Assembly: GCA_900770395.1 (NCBI GenBank) | Contig: CAAGKM010000001.1 | Coordinates: 1 to 64,000 of the forward strand | Direction: 5' to 3' | Origin: an uncultured Prevotella sp. | GTDB lineage: Bacteria; Bacteroidota; Bacteroidia; Bacteroidales; Bacteroidaceae | DNA: 64,000 nt | Shown here: positions 31,537-41,400 of the stretch, piece by piece | How positions within the stretch are numbered: position 1 is the stretch's first letter | Layout of the letters: the number at the start of each line of letters is the position of its first letter | Position numbers and translations under genes: made by a program | Notes under the pieces: model-generated | Told to the model about the DNA's origin: nothing | What the model saw: only the letters and a program-made list of their open reading frames with translations | The model's database searches: none

Positions 31537-32910
31537 ATGAGACGATTGTATTCAGTATGTATGCTGTTGCTGGCAGTGGTGATGCTTGCCACCTCGTGTT
31601 CCAAGGATTATCGCAGCAGTATTCCCGTAGGCTGCCAGGCGTTGGTGGCAGTCAACCTGATGGAGACTGGCAAGCAGACGGGCATTGCCGACAACAAAGG
31701 AAAGCAAAGTGAGCTTCAGACGATATTCATGGTTGATGACATTCAGAAGACTGGCATCGACCTTATGTCTCCTGCATATATTTTTGAGACCAATGGAGGT
31801 GACTTCGGACTTGTGGCGGCTGTTGGCAGCCGCTCGGCTGTTGAGGATTGGTTTTCCATCCTTAAAGATAAGGAGATATGCAAGGAGCTTGGCGAGAAAA
31901 AGGGTTATCCGTTCTTTTTGCTTAAGGAATCGTTTGTGGCGGCGCTTAGCGGCGACGCGCTTCTGATAATGGGGCCCGTGGTGGCAACTGAACAGCCGCG
32001 CAAGCAGTTGCAGATGGCGAAATATCTTGATGCAAAGGACGGCGAGGGCATTATGCAGTCGAAGCTGTTCGAGCGTCTGGAGACTCTCAGCGGCGTTGTG
32101 ACAATGGTGGCACGTGCCTCGGCTTTACCCGAGAAGGTTGTTGCGCCCATAACCCTCGGCGCTCCCAAGGGCACCGACTCGAGCGAGATAATCGTCACCG
32201 CCGAGATGAATGTCAGCAATGCCTTGCTGCATGTCAACGGCAGCGTCTTCTCTTTCAACGTCGCTGTTGATGATGCCCTGCAAAAGGCAGCCAACTGTTA
32301 CCGTCCATTCCGTGGACGGTATCTTGATAAGATTCCTTCCACGGTGCCGTTTGCCCTGATTGCCAACGTTGCCGGTGCCGACTACCTGAAACTCATGCGC
32401 ACCAACGAGGCGCTGCGCACAATGATGCTTGGAATAAACACCGCAATTGACATTGACCAGATGATTTCATCGGTCGACGGCGACATGGTGGTCACTGTTC
32501 CGCAATTTCAAACGGACAAGAAACTCTCTGTCAATTTTATTGCCGAGGCAAAGAACAGCGACTGGACTGCTGATGTTGACTATTGGAAGAAGTCGGCTCC
32601 TGCCGGAACTATAATAACGTCTGTTGGCAAGGGCGCTTTGCCGCAATACACAATGACAAGCTCATCGGTCAATGCTTCGTTTGGAATGTCCGACAACAAT
32701 ACATTATATATATGTGTAAACGGCGGCATAAATGCTGCTCCGTCAAAGGGCTTATCGCCCGATGTTGCCGCTATGATTAAGGGCAAGAGAATGTGCGTGG
32801 TCGCAGGCATTGATGAACTGATGAGACAGAAGAAGGAACTATCAGTGGTCATGGAAATGCTGAAACCGCTTTTCGGCAACTTCAACACGCTTGTATATAC
32901 ATTGGAATAG
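31537..32910 (+). CDS. DUF4836-like lipoprotein
   Basis: 457 residues. A lipoprotein signal peptide (MRRLYSVCMLLLAVVMLATS, lipobox ATSC at Cys21) is followed by a long mixed domain with IPVGCQALVAVNL, GDALLIMGPVV and YRPFRGRYLDKIPSTVPFAL. This pattern resembles the Bacteroidales DUF4836 family, of unknown role, at the periplasmic face of a membrane. A bidirectional terminator follows 25 bp after the stop. Confidence 0.65.
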   Translation: MRRLYSVCMLLLAVVMLATSCSKDYRSSIPVGCQALVAVNLMETGKQTGIADNKGKQSELQTIFMVDDIQKTGIDLMSPAYIFETNGGDFGLVAAVGSRSAVEDWFSILKDKEICKELGEKKGYPFFLLKESFVAALSGDALLIMGPVVATEQPRKQLQMAKYLDAKDGEGIMQSKLFERLETLSGVVTMVARASALPEKVVAPITLGAPKGTDSSEIIVTAEMNVSNALLHVNGSVFSFNVAVDDALQKAANCYRPFRGRYLDKIPSTVPFALIANVAGADYLKLMRTNEALRTMMLGINTAIDIDQMISSVDGDMVVTVPQFQTDKKLSVNFIAEAKNSDWTADVDYWKKSAPAGTIITSVGKGALPQYTMTSSSVNASFGMSDNNTLYICVNGGINAAPSKGLSPDVAAMIKGKRMCVVAGIDELMRQKKELSVVMEMLKPLFGNFNTLVYTLE

Positions 32911-32934
32911 AAAGATAAAAAAAACTCAAATGAT

Positions 32935-32971
32935 AGAATAGCCTCAAACGGAATATGTTTGAGGCTATTCT
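32935..32971. terminator. Bidirectional terminator between convergent genes
   Basis: A perfect 15-bp stem (AGAATAGCCTCAAAC with GTTTGAGGCTATTCT) and 7-nt loop lie between the convergent lipoprotein and guaA genes. T-rich stretches flank both sides. Confidence 0.8.
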
Positions 32972-32982
32972 TGTCTTTCAGA

Positions 32983-34590
32983 TTATTCCCACTCAATTGT
33001 CGAAGGTGGTTTTGACGAGATGTCGTAGCAAACGCGGTTCACTCCTTTCACCTTATTTATTATCTCGTTGCTCACTTTAGCCATGAAATCATAAGGCAGA
33101 TGTGCCCAGTCGGCAGTCATGGCATCAGTGGATGTTACCGCACGGAGAGCAACAGGATGCTCATATGTGCGCTCATCGCCCATCACTCCGACACTGCGTA
33201 CAGTGGAGAGGAGAATTGTTCCAGCCTGCCATATTTGGTCGTAGAGCGACACCTCAATCTCTCCATTCTGCATATTGGCAGGGACACCTGCCGCCAGCAC
33301 TCTGCGTGCCTCCTCGCCAGAGAGTTTAACCTTGTAGTTGCGCAGTCCGTTGATATAAATATCGTCGGCATCCTGGAGTATGCGTACTTTCTCTGGAGTG
33401 ATGTCGCCGAGGATGCGCACGGCAAGTCCCGGTCCGGGGAAGGGATGACGTGTGATGAGATGCTCAGGCATACCCATGGAGCGTCCCACTCTGCGCACCT
33501 CGTCTTTGAACAGCCATTTCAGCGGCTCACACAGCTCAAGGCTCATCTCCTTTGGCAGTCCGCCCACATTATGGTGGCTCTTGATAACCTTTCCTGTTAT
33601 GTTCAGGCTCTCAATGCGGTCGGGGTATATTGTGCCCTGAGCAAGCCATTTTGCACCAGTTATTTTCTTTGCCTCCGCATTGAACACCTCAACGAAGTCA
33701 CGGCCTATAATCTTGCGCTTCTGCTCTGGGTCGGTGACACCTGCAAGGTCGCTGAAGAACTTCTCGCTTGCATCGACACCAATAACGTTCAAGCCAAGGC
33801 ACTCATAGTCATGCATCACATCACGGAACTCATTTTTGCGCAACATGCCGTGGTCAACGAAAATACAGGTGAGATTTTTGCCGATAGCCTTATTCAGCAG
33901 CACTGCGGCAACAGAAGAGTCTACACCGCCGGAGAGTCCGAGAATAACCTTGTCGTCACCTATCTGCTTTTTCAAGTCGGCTACAGTGGTGTCAACGAAA
34001 GAGTCGGCACTCCATCCCTGCTCAGAGCCGCAGATACCCACAACGAAATTCTTCAGCAGCTGAGTGCCCTGCACCGTATGGAACACCTCTGGGTGAAACT
34101 GTACGGCCCAAACGTCCTTGCCGTTGGTGTATGCCGCATATTTCACGTCGGCTGTGGATGCTATGCACTCATATCCCTCAGGTATCGCCGTTATGGTGTC
34201 GCCGTGGCTCATCCACACCTGTGAGTTGTCATCGAAGCCGAGGAAGAGCGGATTAGTCTTGTCTACGGTTTGCAGATGTGCCCTGCCATATTCGCGTGAG
34301 TCGGCTTTCTCAACCTTTCCACCCTGTGAGTGTGAGATAAACTGTGCCCCATAGCATATACCCAGCACAGGCAGTCTTCCCATAAACCTCGAGAGGTCGA
34401 CCTTGAATGCCTCTGGGTCATGAACCGAATAAGGAGAGCCGCTGAGTATTACACCAATCACATCACTGTCGTCTTCCGGATACTTGTTGTAAGGAAGAAT
34501 CTCGCAAAAGGTATCGAGCTCACGTACACGCCTGCCGATGAGCTGCGTGGTCTGTGAGCCGAAATCGAGAATGATAATTTTCTGTTGCAT
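32983..34590 (-). CDS. guaA: GMP synthase (glutamine-hydrolysing)
   Basis: 535 residues. Class I glutamine amidotransferase domain 1-190 with catalytic Cys79 (LGICYGAQ), His166 and Glu168 (VQFHPEV). ATP-PPase domain with P-loop LSGGVDSS near 219-226. C-terminal dimerisation domain with RHPFPGPGLAVRILG and end KPPSTIEWE. It converts XMP to GMP with ATP and glutamine, the last step of guanine nucleotide synthesis. It is transcribed alone. Confidence 0.97.
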   Translation of the reverse strand: MQQKIIILDFGSQTTQLIGRRVRELDTFCEILPYNKYPEDDSDVIGVILSGSPYSVHDPEAFKVDLSRFMGRLPVLGICYGAQFISHSQGGKVEKADSREYGRAHLQTVDKTNPLFLGFDDNSQVWMSHGDTITAIPEGYECIASTADVKYAAYTNGKDVWAVQFHPEVFHTVQGTQLLKNFVVGICGSEQGWSADSFVDTTVADLKKQIGDDKVILGLSGGVDSSVAAVLLNKAIGKNLTCIFVDHGMLRKNEFRDVMHDYECLGLNVIGVDASEKFFSDLAGVTDPEQKRKIIGRDFVEVFNAEAKKITGAKWLAQGTIYPDRIESLNITGKVIKSHHNVGGLPKEMSLELCEPLKWLFKDEVRRVGRSMGMPEHLITRHPFPGPGLAVRILGDITPEKVRILQDADDIYINGLRNYKVKLSGEEARRVLAAGVPANMQNGEIEVSLYDQIWQAGTILLSTVRSVGVMGDERTYEHPVALRAVTSTDAMTADWAHLPYDFMAKVSNEIINKVKGVNRVCYDISSKPPSTIEWE

Positions 34591-34640
34591 TTATTCCTTA
34601 AAAATTTATTATATTTGTTTGTTCTTGTTGTTTTTTTATG

Positions 34641-35369
34641 TCATAGGTTACGGATGAAATCCTCAGCCTGGTTTATTGTGTCGGCTTTGCCCACATCTAT
34701 GAGTCTCAGGCTCTTGTGCTCCACGCCTTTTATTCTAACCTTGTCGCAGACTTTAAGATAGAAGTCCATAATCCCGAACTTGTCAGGAAAAACGTCCATA
34801 AGCGGAAACAGGCGTGGCGAGAACAGATGGATACCTGCAAACGCCAGCTTGCGGCAACCGCTTACGTCAAGGTTAGGGTAGGGCGACCGCACCTCGCCGG
34901 TCTCAATATTTGTCCAGCCAACCAGTCGCATCTCATCGTCGAACAGCAGGTAGCGCTTTGTCTTTCTCCCGCTCACGAGCAGTGCTGCGTCGGCATCAAT
35001 ATTGTCTTGATAAAAGTCATTGAGACTTACGTTGCTCAGAATGTCAACGTTGTGGATGAGTATCGGCTCGTCAGTGCGAAACATCCCTTGTGCTTTCTTC
35101 AGTCCGCCGCCTGTGTCAAGCAGCATGCCGCTCTCGTCGGAGATGCTTATGTCGTGTCCGAAGTTATTGCTGTCGTGCAGGAAATCCTTTATTTGCCTGG
35201 CAAAATGATGCACGTTCACCACCATCTTGTCGGCTCCTGCTCCAGCCAGTGTCTCCACCGTATGCTCCAGCAATGTCTTGCCCCCCACTTTCACGAGGGC
35301 CTTGGGCATTGTGTCTGTTAGTGGTTTCAGTCTGGTGCCGAGTCCGGCAGCGAAAATCATAGCCTGCAT
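34641..35369 (-). CDS. Sugar-phosphate nucleotidyltransferase (MurU/RmlA-like)
   Basis: 242 residues. The nucleotide-binding motif AAGLGTRLKPLTDTMPKALV starts at residue 7; HNVDILSN holds the metal-binding Asp; the LVSGRKTKRYLLFD and FAGIHLFSP segments follow the NTP_transferase fold. It joins a sugar 1-phosphate to a nucleotide, MurNAc 1-phosphate uridylyltransferase being one possible role. The -7 promoter element (TAACTTTG minus strand, 35404-35411) is followed upstream by a 7-bp repeat where the -33 box should be. Confidence 0.85.
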   Translation of the reverse strand: MQAMIFAAGLGTRLKPLTDTMPKALVKVGGKTLLEHTVETLAGAGADKMVVNVHHFARQIKDFLHDSNNFGHDISISDESGMLLDTGGGLKKAQGMFRTDEPILIHNVDILSNVSLNDFYQDNIDADAALLVSGRKTKRYLLFDDEMRLVGWTNIETGEVRSPYPNLDVSGCRKLAFAGIHLFSPRLFPLMDVFPDKFGIMDFYLKVCDKVRIKGVEHKSLRLIDVGKADTINQAEDFIRNL

Positions 35370-35420
35370 ATCCGTATATTTTGCCGATTAATAAAATTGG
35401 GGACAAAGTTACGAAAAAAA

Positions 35421-35449
35421 ATGAAGAATGAAGAATGAAGAATGAAGAA
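35421..35449. repeat. Four copies of ATGAAGA in the promoter zone
   Basis: Four exact tandem copies of ATGAAGA cover 35421-35448. They start 9 bp upstream of the -7 element at 35404-35411 (minus strand). A slipped-strand change would alter the spacing or content at the -33 position. Confidence 0.8.
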
Positions 35450-36020
35450 TATTATTAATATTTTTTAATTTTGCCCCTGTTTTGCAAATTTATGGTCAAA
35501 AGATGTCTTTGTCTCGATATTTCTTTTTAATTTTGCATTTGAATTGTTTATGTTCGATTCTTTTTTGCCGTAAGGCTGAATAGATGACGCAACTCCACGC
35601 CAGACTGCAGAAGGCTTATGGTAATACATCTGGTCGTATGCGGTGGAAGGGTGGGAAATTACAATTCATGACATATTAAGGCGTTTGCTTAACGCTTTGT
35701 TCGAGACCTGCTGATAATCTCGCAAATTACAGTAAACCTGTCTTGAGCTTAGCAACGGTAGATGCTCAGGGATGTGATTATATGCATTCCGTAAAATGCT
35801 TGTAAGTCATTGCTGTGCCTTTTCAGGTGCGGTAAGTGTCTGTATAGGTGTGTTACGGTAACATTATTCATATCGGCGTGGGGCTCTGACGTTGTCCGTT
35901 CAACAGGATTATAGGCAATGCGAGAGCCTCAGCAGGTGGAATGGGCAATGTGGCATCCACGCTTTTTTGTGCCCGGTATGAATATTTAATAAGTCACACA
36001 CACCTGAGGAAGAGATTTCG
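35450..36020. other. 570-bp region without a gene, possible non-coding RNA
   Basis: No credible coding frame is seen. Two TAATTTTG -7-like elements (about 35466 and 35529) face right. A palindrome TGTTACGGTAACA lies near 35851-35863. A possible terminator GTGG-CAT-CCAC followed by GC and TTTTTT lies at about 35950-35971. The stretch 35875-35971 has complementary ends (GGCGTGGG and CCACGC). This arrangement suits a small RNA upstream of the LytTR gene, but no known RNA is recognised. Confidence 0.35.
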
Positions 36021-36380
36021 ATGAATAACAGAATTGTTCTTAGTCTGCACAATGAAATGTATGTCATACATTGTGACAAAGTGCTGTATATGCAGGCCGA
36101 CGATCATTATACACATATAGTATATATGTCGGGCGCCAAGTTCATGGTTCCGTTTGGGCTGTCTGAATTGGAGAAGCGTATCGGCTCAGTCATGCCTGAT
36201 GCTAAGTTTCTTGTCAGATTTGGGCGGAAATACATAATCAACATGCGCCATGTGTTTCATGTCAACACGGTGAGACAGGTAGTGGTGCTTACCGACGGCA
36301 ACGGCAACAATGTTTCCGTGTCGTTGCCAAAGAACATTCTGCGGAACATTATAGAGGCAATAAGCAATCCCGACGGTTAG
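36021..36380 (+). CDS. Stand-alone LytTR DNA-binding protein
   Basis: 119 residues, consisting of a LytTR domain only: VLYMQADDHYTHIVYMSG, then ELEKRIG, FLVRFGRKYIINMRHV and VSLPKNILRNII are the usual strand and helix pattern. Many LytTR proteins have a receiver domain before this; here it is absent, so it may act constitutively or be controlled in another way. The 21-bp array lies immediately after its stop. It is preceded by a 640-bp non-coding region. Confidence 0.85.
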   Translation: MNNRIVLSLHNEMYVIHCDKVLYMQADDHYTHIVYMSGAKFMVPFGLSELEKRIGSVMPDAKFLVRFGRKYIINMRHVFHVNTVRQVVVLTDGNGNNVSVSLPKNILRNIIEAISNPDG

Positions 36381-36386
36381 GCTCTC

Positions 36387-36491
36387 AAACGTGTCGTTTA
36401 GAGGTCTAAACGTGTCGTTTGTGATTTTAAACGTATCGTTTAGGATTCTGAATGTATCGTTTAGAAGTCTGAATGTAGCTTTTAGAAAAAG
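36387..36491. repeat. Five units at an exact 21-bp period
   Basis: Units start at 36387, 36408, 36429, 36450 and 36471. The first is AAACGTGTCGTTTAGAGGTC; the palindromic part AAACG-TGT-CGTTT degrades to AAACG-TAT-CGTTT, GAATG-TAT-CGTTT and GAATG-TAG-CTTTT. The array begins 6 bp after the LytTR stop and ends at a terminator. Confidence 0.85.
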
Positions 36492-36493
36492 GA

Positions 36494-36527
36494 AGGTGTG
36501 TCAAAACTGTAGCATTTTGACACACCT
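36494..36527 (+). terminator. Terminator after the LytTR gene and its array
   Basis: AGGTGTGTCAAAA pairs with TTTTGACACACCT (13 bp, 8-nt loop) followed by CTTTGTTTTG. It can also serve the convergent gene at 36553. Confidence 0.8.
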
Positions 36528-36552
36528 CTTTGTTTTGTATTATGATGGTTGT

Positions 36553-37191
36553 TTAGCGGTTTATATATTTCTTACCGTTAACAATGTGCAGCCCCTTCGC
36601 ATCTTTGCTGATGCGCTGACCTGCGAGGTTATAGCTCATACCCTCGTTGCTGTCAGTGGCGTTGATGTCCTTGATACCAGTGCTTTTAGAATTTGTAACC
36701 TCACCGGTGAACTCAAAATATTGTCCTCCGTTGAACATTACCTCTTTAAACTGAATCTCAGCTTTCTCTGCCAATGACTCGTCTGCCTTAACCTTAAATT
36801 TAATAAGTGATTCTCCAGACTTGAGCGGAGCAATCGCTGTGCTGTAAACTACAACAAGAAACTGTTTCCCGTCGCCTTTGTTCAGCTTTTGCTCACTGAC
36901 GGTATGACTGCGTACACAACTTGTACCCTTCTCAAAGTACCACTGCTCGCCTTCTTCTTCATATGGGGCGTAGTCCAGACCCTCGGGAAGAATGATTGTC
37001 ATCTGAAAGCCGGAACGCTCAACGGTGCTTTCGTAATTTATTGCAATCTCAGCCTCTTCGCCAGGAGCTATTGATAATGCCTCCATAGTCACCTTCTCAG
37101 GGTTCTCTTCCTGAGCGTATGCATTGGCTGCAAAGCTTGCAAGCATCATCAGGCATGCACCTAACCTTGCAACTGTCTTATTGATTTTCAT
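36553..37191 (-). CDS. Small secreted protein with one cohesin-like domain
   Basis: 212 residues. Signal peptide MKINKTVARLGACLMMLASFAANAYA (cleaved near AYAQ). Residues 30-165 resemble a cohesin-like fold: LSIAPGEEAEIAINYES, GFQMTIILPEGLDY, then KSGESLIKFKVKAD. The tail MSYNLAGQRISKDAKGLHIV-NGKKYINR resembles that of the LRR protein at 6700. It may bind the dockerin-like module encoded next to it, or act in surface assembly. The gene lies 16 bp after the 37207-38331 gene. Confidence 0.65.
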   Translation of the reverse strand: MKINKTVARLGACLMMLASFAANAYAQEENPEKVTMEALSIAPGEEAEIAINYESTVERSGFQMTIILPEGLDYAPYEEEGEQWYFEKGTSCVRSHTVSEQKLNKGDGKQFLVVVYSTAIAPLKSGESLIKFKVKADESLAEKAEIQFKEVMFNGGQYFEFTGEVTNSKSTGIKDINATDSNEGMSYNLAGQRISKDAKGLHIVNGKKYINR

Positions 37192-37206
37192 ATTGTTATT
37201 AATTTA

Positions 37207-38331
37207 TTAATTATTTGCAGATTCATTCATTTTCCCTAAAACAGTATAGAGGTCATCAACATTTACGTTACCGTCATTGTTGACATCGGCATTCTCATTT
37301 TCCAATGTCCCAGCCATAACCTTAAGCACGTCGTAGACATCGTCAATATTCCAAATGCCGTCACCTGTCACGTCCTCAAACTCAGGCTTGACGGTGATTG
37401 TGGCTGTCAGCTCATCCTCCAGGTCGTAGGACATACCGTTCTTTGTAGCTATCTTAATGTCGGTGAACTTCACCTCGCCACTCTGGAAGTCTTTGCCTGC
37501 AAGAAGGTTGAGTGCGAAAATCATGCCTTCATTTCCCTCAAACACATCGTTTGTGAGCGATGAGAGCATAACAATGTAGCTATTCGTCTCGCCCTGCTTC
37601 TTGACGTTTGCAACAACGTTGATTGAGAGACGATCGTCGTTGTACATCACGTCCTCACCCTCATACTGCTCAAGAGAGAGACCCTCGGGAAGAGTTACTG
37701 TCGCCTGGTAGCCTACAACCTCAACATCGTTCTTGAGAGTCACGCCGAGGAGAGCTGTCTCCTCTGCCTTCATCTCAATCTCAGTAGCGTCGAGAGCTGT
37801 CTCAGCCACCTTTACGCTGACTTTCACTGTCTGGTCTGGCATTTCGAGCTTCACCGGCTCATCGGCTGTAGCGTTGCTGCCCACAACATTTTTGATGACA
37901 ATGCTGCCGCCCTTGAATGTTGGAGCTGCTTTCACCTTAATGGTCATCACCGCACCGCTGTTGCCCTTTACGGCAGAATTTGCTTTATCTGCTGCCTGCG
38001 AGAGGAAGCCGAGGCGATAGAAATCAGTACGCTTCACACCCATCACGCTGTGGCTGCTGCGTGTGATGCGGCTTGTAACCTTCTCAATGCTTTCAGCGAC
38101 ATATTCCAGTCCCTCAGACATATAAAGGTCGAACTGCAAAGAAGATACGGGATCCTCGTTCTCAAGGTTTACCTCAATGGTAGTCTCACCACCAGGATTG
38201 ACGGTAAAATCCTTTATCTCCACCTTGTTGTCACCTGCGTATGTGTTAAGACATCCTACAGCAAGCAGCATCAATGCACCTATGTGGCGCAATGCCGCTG
38301 TATGGTGGAATCTTTTTATAAGTTTATTCAT
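37207..38331 (-). CDS. Secreted protein with two cohesin-like domains and a dockerin-like module
   Basis: 374 residues from MNKLIKRFHHTAALRHIGAL (the frame runs on to 38412). A signal peptide ends near NTYA. The first cohesin-like domain has VNPGGETTIEVNLENEDPV and SSLQFDLYMSEGLEYV. The second has LDATEIEMKAEETALLGVTL and YQATVTLPEGLSL. A dockerin-like pair of calcium-binding loops follows (DVTGDGIWNIDDVYDVLKVM and DVNNDGNVNVDDLYTVLGKM). These pairs resemble cellulosome interactions, although such modules in Bacteroidales serve other surface roles. It lies between two genes with related modules. Confidence 0.75.
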   Translation of the reverse strand: MNKLIKRFHHTAALRHIGALMLLAVGCLNTYAGDNKVEIKDFTVNPGGETTIEVNLENEDPVSSLQFDLYMSEGLEYVAESIEKVTSRITRSSHSVMGVKRTDFYRLGFLSQAADKANSAVKGNSGAVMTIKVKAAPTFKGGSIVIKNVVGSNATADEPVKLEMPDQTVKVSVKVAETALDATEIEMKAEETALLGVTLKNDVEVVGYQATVTLPEGLSLEQYEGEDVMYNDDRLSINVVANVKKQGETNSYIVMLSSLTNDVFEGNEGMIFALNLLAGKDFQSGEVKFTDIKIATKNGMSYDLEDELTATITVKPEFEDVTGDGIWNIDDVYDVLKVMAGTLENENADVNNDGNVNVDDLYTVLGKMNESANN

Positions 38332-38382
38332 AAATTTAATTTTGCTTGATTGTTTTTTTAAACGATGTAATATTCCCTCATT

Positions 38383-38421
38383 AAAAGCAGCCGCCACGGT
38401 GATGTGTGCCATGACGGCTGC
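38383..38421 (-). terminator. Terminator after the 2018-residue gene
   Basis: GCAGCCGCCACGG (38387-38399) pairs with CCATGACGGCTGC (38409-38421) over 13 positions with two G-T wobbles. On the minus strand the stem is followed by TTTTAATG. It separates the giant gene from the two smaller ones. Confidence 0.7.
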
Positions 38422-38447
38422 CGCTGAATTTCTACGATGGGGAATTA

Positions 38448-41400
38448 TTACTTCTTGATAACCTTCTTGGTCTTGCCGTCTTCGCCAACAATGATATTGA
38501 TACCCTTGCTGACAGCCTTGCGGATCTGACCGCCGATAGAGTAAACACGCTCTTTCATTGTCGCAGCCTCGATGCCATCGATGCCGGTAGCGCCGTTGCC
38601 GTCACCGCCGATAGAATAGCATGCGCCTGAGGCTTTGCTGAAGATAGCGTTGCTCACATTAATGTCGGCATTGCCATTGAAGCTGCTGCTTACCTCAACG
38701 TCGAGATATACGATAGCGCCACTGCGTCCGTTGAACTCTTTGTTGTCGATTGTTGCCACAACTGTACGGTATGTGTTGTCGCCAATTGCGTTGAAGTAAA
38801 CCTCATGTCCGTTGGCACGGTCAGAGAGATTCTCGCCTGCGAGCTTCAAGCCTGCTGGCAGAGTGATGTCAAACTGTCCTGCTGTGAATGCCTCAGAGTG
38901 ACTGAGGTTAACTGCCAGGCGTACAGTCTTTCCGAATACGTTTGTTTCCTCAGACTCCTTGGTGACAGTAATCTCGTCGTCCTCTGCCACAGCCACACGT
39001 GTGCGTGCCTTGCTTGGTGCGGCATCGGTGTTCTCGCCCTGCGGGTCACCGTAGAAGATGATGTTGGAGATTGCAGACAGGTCACCAACGCTCAGCTGCT
39101 TGTCGCTGTTTGCGTCAGCACCGAAGCGCATAGCCTCGTCCTCAACGTCCTCATACTTGGTTGCGCTCAGAATGAGATCGCGAACTACCGAGTAGTCGTT
39201 CACTGTTACGCTTCCGTCATGGTCGGCATCACCAATGGTGTAGGCATAGCTGTCGATATCGCTCTTAAGCTTATCCACGGCATTATTCAGCTCTGTGATG
39301 CGTGTCTGGAGAGCCTCCCAAGCGGTGGTGTTGTAGTCAACCTTCTCTGTTGTCTCATTGCCGCCATTATCCTTAATCTTGTTGCCGTCAATGTCCTTAG
39401 AGATTTCGCCGTCTTTAGCATCTTCGTTGTAGTCCTGAGCAGCCTTCACCTGATCCTTCAGTGTGGTGAGAGCTTTGGTAAGCTCTTGCAGTTTTGCAGG
39501 GCTGTAGTTGTTTTCCTTGATAGCCTTGTCAATCTCGCCGTCAGTCTTCAGAGCTTTGTCAAACTCAGCGAGTCTTGCCTCAGCCTCACCAGCCTTAGCC
39601 TCAGTCTCTTTCTCTGCGATAGTCTTCTCAACAGCCTCGGCAGCAGTCTTAACTGTTTTGTCGCCAACAGCAAGGGTCTTGTCGTCACCCTTTTCGAGAG
39701 TAACATCCTTATGAGCCTGCTCTGCGGCCGCCTTTATCTTCTCGATGTCTGCGGCGATGTCGTAGTTGTAATCCTTGTCGAAAGGATTTACTTTCTTCGT
39801 GGTGTCCTTGCCGTCGTCGCCCTTAACTGTTACTTCCACATCCTTCTGGCTTGTAACGTAGCCGAGGTCCTTAATCTTGTCGTAAGAAGCAGTGAGGGCT
39901 GCGTTGAGAGCGTCTGTCTGCCCGATGATGGCAGCATAAACCTCGTCGTTGGTCTTCTGCTTGTTGTACTCAGCCTCCAAGTTGCCGCAGTTATTGTCAA
40001 CAGCCTCGCTGAGAGCGTCAATTGCGCTGGTGATGTTGTTCTTGTAGAACAGAACGTCATCGCCCTTAGCCTCAACGTCAGCCTTGATTGCGTCAAGCTC
40101 AGCGGTAAGCTCTGCCACGATGGCATCGCCAACCTCGCCTGTAGTATCGTTGTAGTCAGCCCAACCCTGAGCCTTGACAATCTTCTCCTCAACGGCGCTG
40201 ATGGCTTCATCAACAGCTTTCTTGGCATCGGCAACTTGTGAGTTGTTGAGCTTCTTGTTGATTTCCATGTATGTGCCGGCAACCTTGTTCTCGAAGTCCA
40301 CGAGAGCCTTCTTTGCTGTTTCGATCTTGTTGTTGTCAGTCAGTTTGCTCTGTGTATACTTGTTTGTCAGACACTCAGCAACAACTTCATTATTATCGTT
40401 CTTGACATCAGTGAGAAGCTCCGTGTAGTAGTTTGCGATAACCGTCTCGTAAGCTTTGGCAGCCTCAAGGTTTTCGGAACCTGAAGCGGCAAGCTTGTTG
40501 TATTCCTCCTTAACGGCATCGATGCGCTCCTTCAAGCAACCGTTATCACCGAGGCTCTTCTCGATAGCGAGCTTCTTGAGGTCGGTAATGCTGGTGTAAA
40601 CGGTACCAGAAGATGCCTTAACAACACCCTCAGCCGTTGCCTTATAGCCTGCGCTTGCACCCTTATGCTCTTCAGCTCCCTCACGGACATTCTTGAGCTT
40701 TGTCTCAATAGCCTGCAGCTTGGTTATTACCTCACTGTTCTGGTTAACGTACATCTCCTTAACCCATGCCTCTGCGTCAGCGGCAGCCTTGTCGGCAGCG
40801 TCAATCATGCTGATAATCTCAGCATAAACCTTGTCGTTGGCAATTGCGTCATCTGAGGCTTTCTTAGCATCCTCGTATATCTTAGAGTGCTTAAGCTTAG
40901 TGTCCTTGTCTTCAGTAGCACCAGTGTTGTAAGCCTTACACTTTGCAACGATGTTATTGATTGCGGTCTGACCCTCAGCCTTTGTAGCGTCGATATCCTT
41001 GTCGAGTTTCTTAGCCTCGCCATAACTATTGTCATAGAATGCCTTCAGATTCTTGAGAATGTCGGCTTTGCTCTCGTCGATACCCTTCAAAGACTCGATA
41101 GCAGTCTTTTCTGTGTTGTAGAGAGCATTGATAGCGTTCAGCCAGCCATCCTTCTCAGTGTTGTAAGCCTTAGCGAGGTCGTTGGTGAGCATGTCCTCAT
41201 AGTTCTTAAGGCTCTCCAGCCAACCGTCAACGCTCAAGGCATATTTCTGGTCGAGAGTAACTGTCTCGCCCTCTTTCTTTGTAAGCTTGTCAGCCTCTGC
41301 GAGAACGTCCTTAACATCCTTGAAGGCGTCCGTCTTGCCGTAGTTGAAGTCGGCAACCTTAGCCTCGTTAGTCTTAACGGCGGCGTCAACCTCATCATAG

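Noticed and set aside
33100..34224. 374-residue plus-strand open frame
   Set aside because: It is antisense to guaA.
36391..36777. 128-residue plus-strand frame starting with a 7-residue repeat
   Set aside because: The repeat results from the 21-bp array, and the frame runs through a terminator into the convergent secreted-protein gene.
38805..40241. 478-residue plus-strand open frame
   Set aside because: It lies antisense to the giant coiled-coil gene, whose Ala/Lys/Asp codon pattern keeps the opposite frame open; the Leu/Val-rich product has no family pattern.
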